Assembly (NCBI RefSeq): GCF_003259745.1
Contig: NZ_QLMC01000004.1
Span: forward strand, 496,001-560,000
Length of the DNA: 64,000 nucleotides
From: Larkinella arboricola
GTDB lineage: Bacteria > Bacteroidota > Bacteroidia > Cytophagales > Spirosomataceae
Direction of reading: 5' to 3'
The notes under the pieces were generated by a model that worked only from the letters and a program-made list of their open reading frames with translations, was not told the origin of the DNA and searched no databases. The position numbers and the translations under genes were made by a program. This document shows, piece by piece, positions 1 to 7,561 of this stretch (positions are counted from its first letter, which is position 1; each line of letters starts with the position of its first letter).

Positions 1-524
1 GTAGCGCCATGTTTCAGCACGCTTTCTTCGTGCGAGCGAACGCACAATTCACAACCGTTGACGGCGGAAACAACCAGGCTCATCAATTCGAAAAACTCCT
101 TGCCCAGAACCGGGTTCATCATGATGCTCATCCGAATACCGGGTTGCGTCTGCTGGTAATAATCTTTTCCGGTAAAATGCCGGAAGCGATAGAAAACGTT
201 GTTCGTACTTAACAACGAAGTACAGGCAACTGTTTCGGCAATTTCGGCATCCGTAGCACCTTCCTGACGGGCCAGGGCTGAAAAGCTATCGACTAGCGGC
301 TGGTATTTTTCGTTGACCGCAACCGACAACGCCAGCAGGCTGGTTTCTTTCTTCGTCAGATTCTGGCTGCTATTCAGAACGTTGCCGAGGTTAATTTTCA
401 GATCGCGCAGGTACCGGTGGTCAACTTGCCCGAGCGTTTCCAGCGTCGGATAAGAAGCCGTCGTATCCAGTCCCAGATTGGTCAGCAGCGACAGAATGGT
501 TTCGTTTTGGATCGAAGTGGTCAT
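1..524 (-). CDS. ahpD: Alkylhydroperoxidase AhpD-like protein (3' end cut by window edge)
   Basis: Carboxymuconolactone decarboxylase/AhpD-family protein, read from an ATG at 522-524 and still open at the window edge after about 174 codons. The visible C-terminal part carries CELCVRSHEESVLKHG, the CxxC...H catalytic signature of AhpD. In mycobacteria AhpD is the thiol reductant that recycles the peroxiredoxin AhpC. The gene lies 95 bases downstream of ahpC on the same strand, which supports this partnership. The gap between them holds a 20-base inverted repeat. AhpD proteins are usually about 175-180 aa, so only a few residues should be missing. Family assignment is firm; physiological substrates are inferred from the family. 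Confidence 0.85.
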   Translation of the reverse strand, partial: MTTSIQNETILSLLTNLGLDTTASYPTLETLGQVDHRYLRDLKINLGNVLNSSQNLTKKETSLLALSVAVNEKYQPLVDSFSALARQEGATDAEIAETVACTSLLSTNNVFYRFRHFTGKDYYQQTQPGIRMSIMMNPVLGKEFFELMSLVVSAVNGCELCVRSHEESVLKHGA

Positions 525-534
525 ATTCAATTTT

Positions 535-601
535 GAATGATAGAATGAGTGAATGATAGAATGGTGGCTTCTGGAGAAAGTATTCACTCATTCTATCATT
601 C
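535..601. repeat. Inverted repeat in the ahpC-ahpD gap
   Basis: Left arm GAATGATAGAATGAGTGAAT (535-554) is perfectly complementary to the right arm at 582-601, with a 27-base loop. TTTT before the left arm and AAAA shortly after the right arm extend the symmetry. The same arm sequence recurs at 24274-24350. It probably forms an intercistronic RNA hairpin that could stabilise or attenuate the transcript between ahpC and ahpD. Confidence 0.8.
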
Positions 602-619
602 GCTCCTTCAAAATTAAAA

Positions 620-1174
620 TTATGCGCTCAGCGTTTCTTCGCCTTTTACCCAGTTACAAGGGCAAAGTTCGTCGGTTTGCAGCGCGTCCAGTACGCGGAT
701 CACTTCGTTCACGTTCCGGCCAACCGACAGGTCGTTAACCGATACCCAACGAACGATGCCTTGAGGATCAACGATATACGTTACACGGTAAGCCACTTTC
801 TCGTTCGCTTCCAGAATGCCCAGCTCTTCGGCCAGTGATTTTGACGTATCGGCCAGCATCGGGAATTTCAGACCACGCAGATCATCGTGGTTTTTACGCC
901 ATGCCAGGTGAACAAACTCACTGTCGGTAGAAGCACCGATCACCATGGTATCGCGGTCGGCGAAGTCTTCGTATTTGCTATTGAACTCGGCGATTTCGGT
1001 CGGGCAAACGAACGTAAAGTCTTTCGGCCACCAGAACATCACCAGCCATTTGCCAGCCGATTTGTGGTCGTCGGAAGAAACTTCATAAAACTCGTTGCCT
1101 TTCTCCAGGGAAACAACCGCCAGCTTTTTGAATTCTGGAAACTGTGAACCTACGGATACAATATGATTTTTCAT
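620..1174 (-). CDS. ahpC: Peroxiredoxin AhpC, AhpD-dependent type
   Basis: 184-aa peroxiredoxin that reduces hydrogen peroxide and organic peroxides in the cytoplasm. The peroxidatic cysteine is C57 in FTFVCPTEI, preceded by the FWWPKDF strand. The C-terminus has the pair C171/C173 in DELCPCNW. This three-cysteine layout is that of Mycobacterium AhpC (DELCACNW), which is reduced by AhpD rather than by AhpF. The adjacent ahpD gene agrees. Full length for the family; no signal peptide. The upstream 300 bases contain overlapping TGATGAG hairpins that may be regulatory. Confidence 0.93.
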   Translation of the reverse strand: MKNHIVSVGSQFPEFKKLAVVSLEKGNEFYEVSSDDHKSAGKWLVMFWWPKDFTFVCPTEIAEFNSKYEDFADRDTMVIGASTDSEFVHLAWRKNHDDLRGLKFPMLADTSKSLAEELGILEANEKVAYRVTYIVDPQGIVRWVSVNDLSVGRNVNEVIRVLDALQTDELCPCNWVKGEETLSA

Positions 1175-1280
1175 AGTTTGAAGTAATTTATACAGGTTGT
1201 CTGCAAATAATTTCCTGACAAAAATGGGAAGAAAATGGATGCCAACCTCATTGGATTTATTGATTTAATATAGATAAAAC

Positions 1281-1336
1281 TGATGATAAATCTCATCAAA
1301 TAACCTGATGAGGCCCATTTCGGGCTATCTCATCTG
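1281..1336. promoter_or_regulatory. Mutually exclusive hairpins upstream of ahpC
   Basis: CTCATCA (1292-1298) can pair with TGATGAG (1306-1312). The same TGATGAG can instead pair with CTCATC at about 1331-1336, enclosing a GCCC/GGGC stem. An additional TGATGA copy lies at 1281. The block sits roughly 110-160 bases upstream of the ahpC start, on the minus-strand leader side. It could be a cluster of operator half-sites or an alternative RNA structure; I cannot tell which. Confidence 0.35.
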
Positions 1337-1408
1337 ATCATAGTTAAGAATAAGACAATATCAGATGGTAATAGTAATATGTATTTTAGTGAAATATGAA
1401 AATAGCAA

Positions 1409-1450
1409 GATCGGATATGACTTGCCGTTTTGACAAAATCATATCCGATC
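1409..1450 (-). terminator. Probable terminator of the polysaccharide utilisation operon
   Basis: Perfect 12-base inverted repeat GATCGGATATGA / TCATATCCGATC with an 18-base loop, 20 bases after the stop codon of the last gene of the minus-strand operon. On the minus strand it is followed by a moderately T-rich tail (TTGCTATTTTCATATTT). The stem is strong and the T-tract is weak. Confidence 0.6.
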
Positions 1451-1470
1451 CTGAAAGAATAATGAAGATT

Positions 1471-3747
1471 TTAGTAAACCCGGACTTCCATCAGAGCCGC
1501 CGGGGCCGCTCCGTTCACGGTTTTCAGATGAATCGTCAGACTGGAGGACTCGATGGGTTGCTCAAAATAAACCGTATTGCGGGTCTGATGATTACCCGTT
1601 TTCTGGAAAACACGCTCCTTACGGTCGTTGCAGAGAAGGTAATCGCGCACGCAGAAGGGCACTTCTGTTTCGGGGTGCGTCATGATGACGGTTTCGAGCG
1701 GGTGGTCAAAATCACCGTCGAGGAACAGTTCCACGCGGCTGATGCGCTGCACATCCGGCCAGCTTAGCGTTACCGTCGGATTCGGGTCGGTCGGGTTGGC
1801 GACATAACCGTTGGGTTGATTGGTGGGCCGTTGCACACCATTCCGTAGGTTTTCGACACCAAACAGGGCGATACCGGGGTTAATTTTCATCGCCAGATTC
1901 TGTCCTTTGGGTCGTCGCTCGGGGGTCCAGAACTCAAATGCTTCTACGCCAATATCTTCGGTAGGTTCCTGTTTCCCAAAATTAGAAACAGCCGCGTTCA
2001 CTTTATTGAAAACCGACAAAACGCCCGTTACCCGTAATTCACTGTATTGCAGCCGGACGTGCTCGTTTTTCATGAACAGGACAAACACGTAAGCTGGCTC
2101 TTCGATCATTGCGTCAAAATTCAGCGTTAGTTCCTGCTGACCTCTCCGGACCGGAACCGTCAGTGTCTGGAGCGTCACGTCCGGCGTATGGTTTTCCGGT
2201 TTGCTGCTCCGGCGCAGTTCAACCGTCAGGGTCGTGTCCTGATCGGCGCTGGCCCAGACCGTCAGTTGCGGAACCGGCCCGGTGGGTAAGGGCAGCATCT
2301 GACCCACCGCCGACGTGAGCGGTGTTAGCGGCCCATCGGCGGGAAACTCAGTCAGGATCAATTCGCTGGAAGCCGTCAGGGTTGCGCTTTGGGCCAGATC
2401 AGAGCCATCGTAGAGGTGCAGACCCGGAATGTGCTGACCGGTTTTGAGCAGTTCCTGCTGCAACTCGTGCATCCGGATGGGTTCGGTCAAATCGCGCGGA
2501 AGCAGGCCGTCGCGCGTACACAGGGCAGCAGCCATGCCCACCGCCTGCCCGCCGTGGGCGCTGGTTCCCATCACCCGCGACGAAGCAAAGGCCACGTGGG
2601 AAGCACTGATGATCCGTCCGGCGATAAACAGGTTTTTGACATTACGGCTGTAGAAACAACGGTATGGAATCTGGTACATCCCTTTGCTGTGCCACTGGTT
2701 GCAACCCGGCTTTTCGGAGAAAATACCGTCGGCGGGGTGCAGATCCAGCGACCAGCCGCCAAACGCCACCGCATCCGGATGCGTCCGCTGTTCGACTACA
2801 TCCTGCTGTTTCAGGATATAGTCTCCTTCAAACCGACGGCTTTCGCGCTTGCCCGGAATCTGCCCGACCCATTCGAGCGTCATGGTTTCGGCTTCGGGAA
2901 ACTGGCCGGAGTTTTTGATGTGGTTCCAGACCCCGTATACCACCTTCCAGAGTTCCCATTTGATGGTTTCGGTATCATGAACGGTATCCAGCCGCCCGCC
3001 GTACTCGATCCACCACAACTGGCAGCCGAATTCTTTGGCGTTGAACCGTCGGTAACGCGGAATTTTGGTAATATCCTGCAATGCGTAGGCCGGTGGCACA
3101 AACCGCACGGGTTTACCGGTATCTTTCGTGTAGAAATAGAGCGAATGGCCCAGTAATTCGCCGTACTCTGCCGTAGGCGCAAACTTCTCCCCAAATTCTT
3201 CGGTCGATTCGGCGCCCATCCGGAAAGCCGCCCCGGCCTGAAACGCCATAACGCCGTCGCCCGACGCATCACAGAACAACGGAGCCGTCAGTTCGTACGC
3301 TGTGCTGTTTTGCGTACAAAAAGCTTTTACCCCGCTGATGGTTTCCGGCCCCGACTTCTCAACCTCATACACCGCCGTGTTCAGCAGGAGCGTAATATTG
3401 GGCTCGCTGATCACTTTTTCGAGCAGTATGGTATCGAAAATCAGCGGATTACCTTCGGGATTGCGGTACAGGTTTTCCAGTAAAACCTCGTCAATAAAGC
3501 CGCCTTCGCGCGCCCAGCGGTTGTTGTTGCCCATGTGGGAGGTGGCCCCCAGCACCCATAGCCGCACTTCGCTGGACGAGTTGCCGCCCAGCACGGGCCG
3601 GTCCTGCACCAGCACAACGCGGGTCCCCGCGCGGGCCGCCGTTACGGCACAACAGGTGCCGGAAAGACCTCCGCCTACCACAATCAAATCAGCATCGTGC
3701 CGGACGGTTTTAGGCGTTCGTTTATCGGTTGCTTGTTCGCGTATCAT
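1471..3747 (-). CDS. FAD-dependent oxidoreductase (FAD_oxidored family), no signal peptide
   Basis: 758-aa protein of the FAD_oxidored (PF12831-like) family. The dinucleotide-binding motif is LIVVGGGLSG (residues 21-30), followed by VVLVQDRPVLGGNSSSEVR, a sequence typical of this family. After roughly residue 450 there are beta-rich segments of unknown role. The N-terminus is hydrophilic with no signal peptide, so the protein is probably cytoplasmic, unlike its paralogue at 10129-11931. It overlaps the end of the GH2 gene by 26 bases, so the two are translationally linked. It is the last gene of the locus. Substrate unknown; the context argues for oxidation of a sugar or glycan-derived product. 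Databases often name relatives xanthan lyase, which the sequence does not support. Confidence 0.8.
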   Translation of the reverse strand: MIREQATDKRTPKTVRHDADLIVVGGGLSGTCCAVTAARAGTRVVLVQDRPVLGGNSSSEVRLWVLGATSHMGNNNRWAREGGFIDEVLLENLYRNPEGNPLIFDTILLEKVISEPNITLLLNTAVYEVEKSGPETISGVKAFCTQNSTAYELTAPLFCDASGDGVMAFQAGAAFRMGAESTEEFGEKFAPTAEYGELLGHSLYFYTKDTGKPVRFVPPAYALQDITKIPRYRRFNAKEFGCQLWWIEYGGRLDTVHDTETIKWELWKVVYGVWNHIKNSGQFPEAETMTLEWVGQIPGKRESRRFEGDYILKQQDVVEQRTHPDAVAFGGWSLDLHPADGIFSEKPGCNQWHSKGMYQIPYRCFYSRNVKNLFIAGRIISASHVAFASSRVMGTSAHGGQAVGMAAALCTRDGLLPRDLTEPIRMHELQQELLKTGQHIPGLHLYDGSDLAQSATLTASSELILTEFPADGPLTPLTSAVGQMLPLPTGPVPQLTVWASADQDTTLTVELRRSSKPENHTPDVTLQTLTVPVRRGQQELTLNFDAMIEEPAYVFVLFMKNEHVRLQYSELRVTGVLSVFNKVNAAVSNFGKQEPTEDIGVEAFEFWTPERRPKGQNLAMKINPGIALFGVENLRNGVQRPTNQPNGYVANPTDPNPTVTLSWPDVQRISRVELFLDGDFDHPLETVIMTHPETEVPFCVRDYLLCNDRKERVFQKTGNHQTRNTVYFEQPIESSSLTIHLKTVNGAAPAALMEVRVY

Positions 3748-5767
3748 TCGTTAAATCAATCGTTTGTGCTAGAATAGAAAAGCCCGTTGGTTTTAATATT
3801 TCGATGGTTATGGTTTTGTCAAAACCGCTGACCGGAAGGGTGAAATCAGCCGTTTGCCCCGGTTGCAGGTCAGGAATGCGCAGGCTTGACGTGCCCGTTT
3901 TTAATTGGTACTGCCGGATGGCATACGCCGGAAAATCATTCCGGGCCGTAACCCGGAGTTTGAGTTGATGCACCCCTTCCGGGCCGGGTGTCCAACTGAG
4001 TTTTTCGACGGTTACGGGAGCCATACCAGATCGGTGGGCATCATACAAAGGCCGTTTCGAGCGGTCGTGCCGAACCAGGCCCCAGGGACGGGTGCCGTCC
4101 GGATTTGTGCCGTCGTGCCGACTCAGGTAATCGTTGTACGACCACCACGACGCGCCGATCACGTACGGTAATTGCCGGATGTCGCTCAGGAATTTTTCAA
4201 TGTGCGTAACCTGACCCGTTTCGCCATCTTTACCGTCTGCGCGGGTGCCGTACTCGCTGATGAAAATCGGCTTGTCGGGGTACAGCGAATGAATGTGTTT
4301 CAGAACCGTGGCGTGGTTGCCGTAGGTGTTGGTCGAAATAAAATCGCAGTACTGGCTGGCTTCGTCTTCCGGTTTTTTGGGCAGAATATTCAGGCGCATG
4401 GAAGCGAAGGTGTAGAGCCGCGTGGGGTCGAGTTCGCGGGCGTAGGCAATCATGTCTTTGGTCCAGCGCTGCCCGGCGGGCTGTTCGGAAAGATATTCAT
4501 TTCCCACGCTGTAGGCAATCACGCTCGGGTGGTTCCAGTCGCGCTCGGCCATCTCACGAAACTGCTGCCGGAACTTGGTGCGAATGGTGTCGTTGTCCAT
4601 CTGCCGGGGGGTGAGCTGCCAGTTTCCGGCTTCCGTGATAATCAGCATACCGTTGCGGTCGGCCCAGTCGTAGACGGTTTCGGCGGGAGTGTAGTGCGTC
4701 AGCCGGTGCAGTTCCATGCCCGCTTCTTTCATCAGTCGCAGGTCTTTTTCCACCAGCCAGTCCGGTTCCAGCGACCCCAGGGTCGGATAATCGACTACCC
4801 GGTTGCCACCCGCCACCTTGATCGGCTGGCCGTTGAGCAGCAATTGCGTTCCCTTTACTTCTACTTTCCGGATACCAAAATGGGTGCGGACGGTGTCGGT
4901 TGCGGCTACAACCTGAAGGTCGTACAAGGTCGGCTGGTCAACGCTCCAGAGCTTTACATCGGCGGCTTTCAGGCTGGTTTCGGCTTCCCAAACCGTGGTT
5001 TGATTCGTTGTGCTGCCGGACTGTTGTTTCCAGGTAACATTGACGGTTTTGCCGGTTTGTTCGAGCCGGAAAGCCAGTTTGGGGGCGGTTGCCTGTCCGG
5101 TGGTGTTGCGAATCCGGGTTTTGACTTTCAGGGTGGCCGTTCCCTTTGCCAAATCGGGCGTGGCTTCTACTTTGACGTTTTCGACGTAAACCGCGGGTTC
5201 GACGGTCAGGTAAACGGGGCGAATTAGTCCGCCGTAATTGATCCAGCCGGGAAATGGGTCGTTGGGCTGGTTGTTGTCTTTCGCTCCCGGAATGGTGCCG
5301 GTGCGCCAGGTGTTGTTGTTGACCGAAACGGCAATGGTGTTGGTGCCCGCTTTCAGATAATCGGTAATGTCGAAATGGAAGGGGGTATACCCGCCTTCGT
5401 GCGTACCAACTTTCTGGTTGTTGAGCCAGACGACGGTTTCGTAATAAGCCGCGTCGAAGTGCAGAATAATCCGTTTGCCCGTGGTCGGTTGCCAGGGAAA
5501 TGTGCGTCGATACCAGACGGTTCCGGTGTAAAACTGGTAGCGTGGGTCGGTCGAAAAACAGTGCGGTACGGTGACCTTGTTCCAGCGATTGAGCGGGGCG
5601 TCCTCGCGGTACCACTTGCCCGTTTCGCCCACCTCGTTCGGGTCCATCGCAAAGACCCACTCGCCGTTCAGCGGAATGGCCTTCGGATCACGGACGGTGT
5701 ATTGCCCGAAGGAAACCGTGGTTAGATGCAGAAACAATAAAAGGATCAGGTTGTGTATAGGTTTCAT
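3722..5767 (-). CDS. Secreted glycoside hydrolase family 2 (beta-glucuronidase/galactosidase-like)
   Basis: 681-aa GH2 enzyme with a signal peptide ending near SFGQ (residue 22). The order is jelly-roll sugar-binding domain (about 30-190), immunoglobulin-like domain (190-300), then TIM barrel (from about 305). The acid/base glutamate is E424 in SVGNEYLSEQ and the nucleophile is E505 in IFISEYGTRADG. Both are present, so the enzyme should be active. The ISEYG surroundings and compact size resemble beta-glucuronidases more than LacZ-type galactosidases, but the sugar cannot be fixed from sequence. It probably acts in the periplasm on material brought in by the SusC/D pair of this operon. It lies 36 bases downstream of the symporter gene. 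Confidence 0.88.
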   Translation of the reverse strand: MKPIHNLILLLFLHLTTVSFGQYTVRDPKAIPLNGEWVFAMDPNEVGETGKWYREDAPLNRWNKVTVPHCFSTDPRYQFYTGTVWYRRTFPWQPTTGKRIILHFDAAYYETVVWLNNQKVGTHEGGYTPFHFDITDYLKAGTNTIAVSVNNNTWRTGTIPGAKDNNQPNDPFPGWINYGGLIRPVYLTVEPAVYVENVKVEATPDLAKGTATLKVKTRIRNTTGQATAPKLAFRLEQTGKTVNVTWKQQSGSTTNQTTVWEAETSLKAADVKLWSVDQPTLYDLQVVAATDTVRTHFGIRKVEVKGTQLLLNGQPIKVAGGNRVVDYPTLGSLEPDWLVEKDLRLMKEAGMELHRLTHYTPAETVYDWADRNGMLIITEAGNWQLTPRQMDNDTIRTKFRQQFREMAERDWNHPSVIAYSVGNEYLSEQPAGQRWTKDMIAYARELDPTRLYTFASMRLNILPKKPEDEASQYCDFISTNTYGNHATVLKHIHSLYPDKPIFISEYGTRADGKDGETGQVTHIEKFLSDIRQLPYVIGASWWSYNDYLSRHDGTNPDGTRPWGLVRHDRSKRPLYDAHRSGMAPVTVEKLSWTPGPEGVHQLKLRVTARNDFPAYAIRQYQLKTGTSSLRIPDLQPGQTADFTLPVSGFDKTITIEILKPTGFSILAQTIDLTNDTRTSNR

Positions 5768-5803
5768 AGGAAAATCAAGGGGAATGATCGTGTTATGCCC
5801 GAA

Positions 5804-7552
5804 TTAGTCGTGATTTGAATTCGCAAATCTCTCGGGCTGTTGCTGGGTCGTGGGAATTTGAACGCGCCGTGACGCCCGCCAGGGAATCAGCGAGGCTACT
5901 AAAACGACGCCCGAAATGACCGCCGTGATACCCGCCCCCTGCGTGGTTAGGAAACTCAGGCCGAACAGCATCACCGCCGTAAACGCCAGTGATACGGCAA
6001 TAATCCGCAAGCCAAAGCGGTTTTGTTTCTTTACTTCGATGGCTTCTTCAAGGCTCACATTTTCGGTGTTATTAGCCCGCTTTTGGTCTTTGGCGGCCTG
6101 ATACGTCAGTTCTTCGGCGGCTACCTCGTTGCGCGAATGCGCCGAACGGCGGGCCGCCCAGAGTTCGTAGGCCAGCAGGAGCAGCAGCGGCAGGCCAACC
6201 CCGATGATGGTTTCGGCTCCGCGCGTCAGTTTGAAATCCAGCAGCCAGGGCGAAATGGCCTTGAAAAACAGGTTGACCGTCAGGCCAATACCCGTAATCC
6301 AGAGGGTTGCTTTGCTGGTCAAACGCTTGGAAAACAGGGCCCAGAGAGGAGGAGCCAGCAGCGGACCGCCGGAGATGGACGAAATGCTCAGCACCACCTC
6401 AACAATTCCGCCAGCCGCCGGAACCAGCAGCGCAATGATAATCATGCCAATTCCAAAGAACCACGAAGAACCGCGCGCGACCCGCATCAGTTGCTTATCC
6501 GATGCCAGCGGGTTGATGAGTCCTTTGTAAATGTCGTTGGTAAAAACCGCCGAAACCACGTTCAAAGCCGTGTTGGCGCTGGCCGAGGTAGAGAAATACA
6601 TACCCGTCAGCATCAGGCCCAGCAACCCCGGCGGCAAGACCAGCTTGCAAATCATCAGGTAGGCGTTTTCGGTATCCAGACCGGTCAGTGAGGGGTTGAT
6701 GGCTTTGTAAATCATCGGCGGTAACATCCAGATCACCGGACTGACGAGGTAAAGGGCGGCAAACAGAAACGCCACTTTTCGGGCCGATTTCGGGCTGTCA
6801 ACGCTGGTATACCGCTGCACAAACGTCCAGTTGCCGCCGATGTAGCAAATGTGATAAATCACGAAAGCCATCACAAAACCAAACGTATACTCACCGTTGA
6901 GCAGGTTAAAAAAGTCGTCGGGAACGGCACTGGTAAAACCGTCAAAACCGCCTACGCGGTCCAGCGAAAGCGGCAGGAGAATGAACACCGCAGCCGACAG
7001 CACCACAAACTGCAAAATATCGGTAACCATCACGGCCCACAGCCCACCAACGGCGGTGTAGGCAATCATGAAAATACCCAGACCGATGGTGCAGGGTACC
7101 AGCGGCAGATTCAGCGATGAACTGACCAGTTTGGCTACCGGATAGAGGACCGAGCCTTTGATAAACAGCGAAACCAGTGTGAAAATGAAGATATAGACTT
7201 TCTGGACGGTGGTACCCAGCCGTTCGCGGATGAACTCGGCAGCCGTCAGTGCCCCGGTGGATTTCCAGCGCGGAGCCAGAAACAGACCCGTTACCAGCGC
7301 GCCGATGCACATGGTCCACTGAATGGTAATGGCCACCCAGCCGTGTTTGTAGGCAATGGAGCCCCAGGCCACGAACGTTCCGGCGGAGAAAAAACTCATG
7401 AACAGCGACAAGCCGCCGATAAACCACGGCACGGCTTCACCGCCCGCGAAAAACGACTTCAGGTTGCGTCCGGTCCGGGCAAACAGCATCCCGATTCCCA
7501 GCACGAAAGCCGAGAAAACGAGGATAACGAGGGTATCTATGGTTGTATTCAT
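5804..7552 (-). CDS. Sodium:solute symporter (SSS family)
   Basis: 582-aa inner-membrane transporter with about 13-14 hydrophobic segments. It carries the SSS-family core, including the segment TGMYFSTSASANTALNVVS, where the serines correspond to the usual Na+ site, and the DIYKGLI loop after it. A charged cytoplasmic linker (about residues 470-515) precedes two further hydrophobic segments. It starts 9 bases after the stop of the barrel-protein gene and is followed by the GH2 gene. In this operon it most likely imports the sugar or sugar acid released in the periplasm; the actual substrate is unknown. Confidence 0.87.
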   Translation of the reverse strand: MNTTIDTLVILVFSAFVLGIGMLFARTGRNLKSFFAGGEAVPWFIGGLSLFMSFFSAGTFVAWGSIAYKHGWVAITIQWTMCIGALVTGLFLAPRWKSTGALTAAEFIRERLGTTVQKVYIFIFTLVSLFIKGSVLYPVAKLVSSSLNLPLVPCTIGLGIFMIAYTAVGGLWAVMVTDILQFVVLSAAVFILLPLSLDRVGGFDGFTSAVPDDFFNLLNGEYTFGFVMAFVIYHICYIGGNWTFVQRYTSVDSPKSARKVAFLFAALYLVSPVIWMLPPMIYKAINPSLTGLDTENAYLMICKLVLPPGLLGLMLTGMYFSTSASANTALNVVSAVFTNDIYKGLINPLASDKQLMRVARGSSWFFGIGMIIIALLVPAAGGIVEVVLSISSISGGPLLAPPLWALFSKRLTSKATLWITGIGLTVNLFFKAISPWLLDFKLTRGAETIIGVGLPLLLLLAYELWAARRSAHSRNEVAAEELTYQAAKDQKRANNTENVSLEEAIEVKKQNRFGLRIIAVSLAFTAVMLFGLSFLTTQGAGITAVISGVVLVASLIPWRASRRVQIPTTQQQPERFANSNHD

Positions 7553-7561
7553 GCCGATTCG

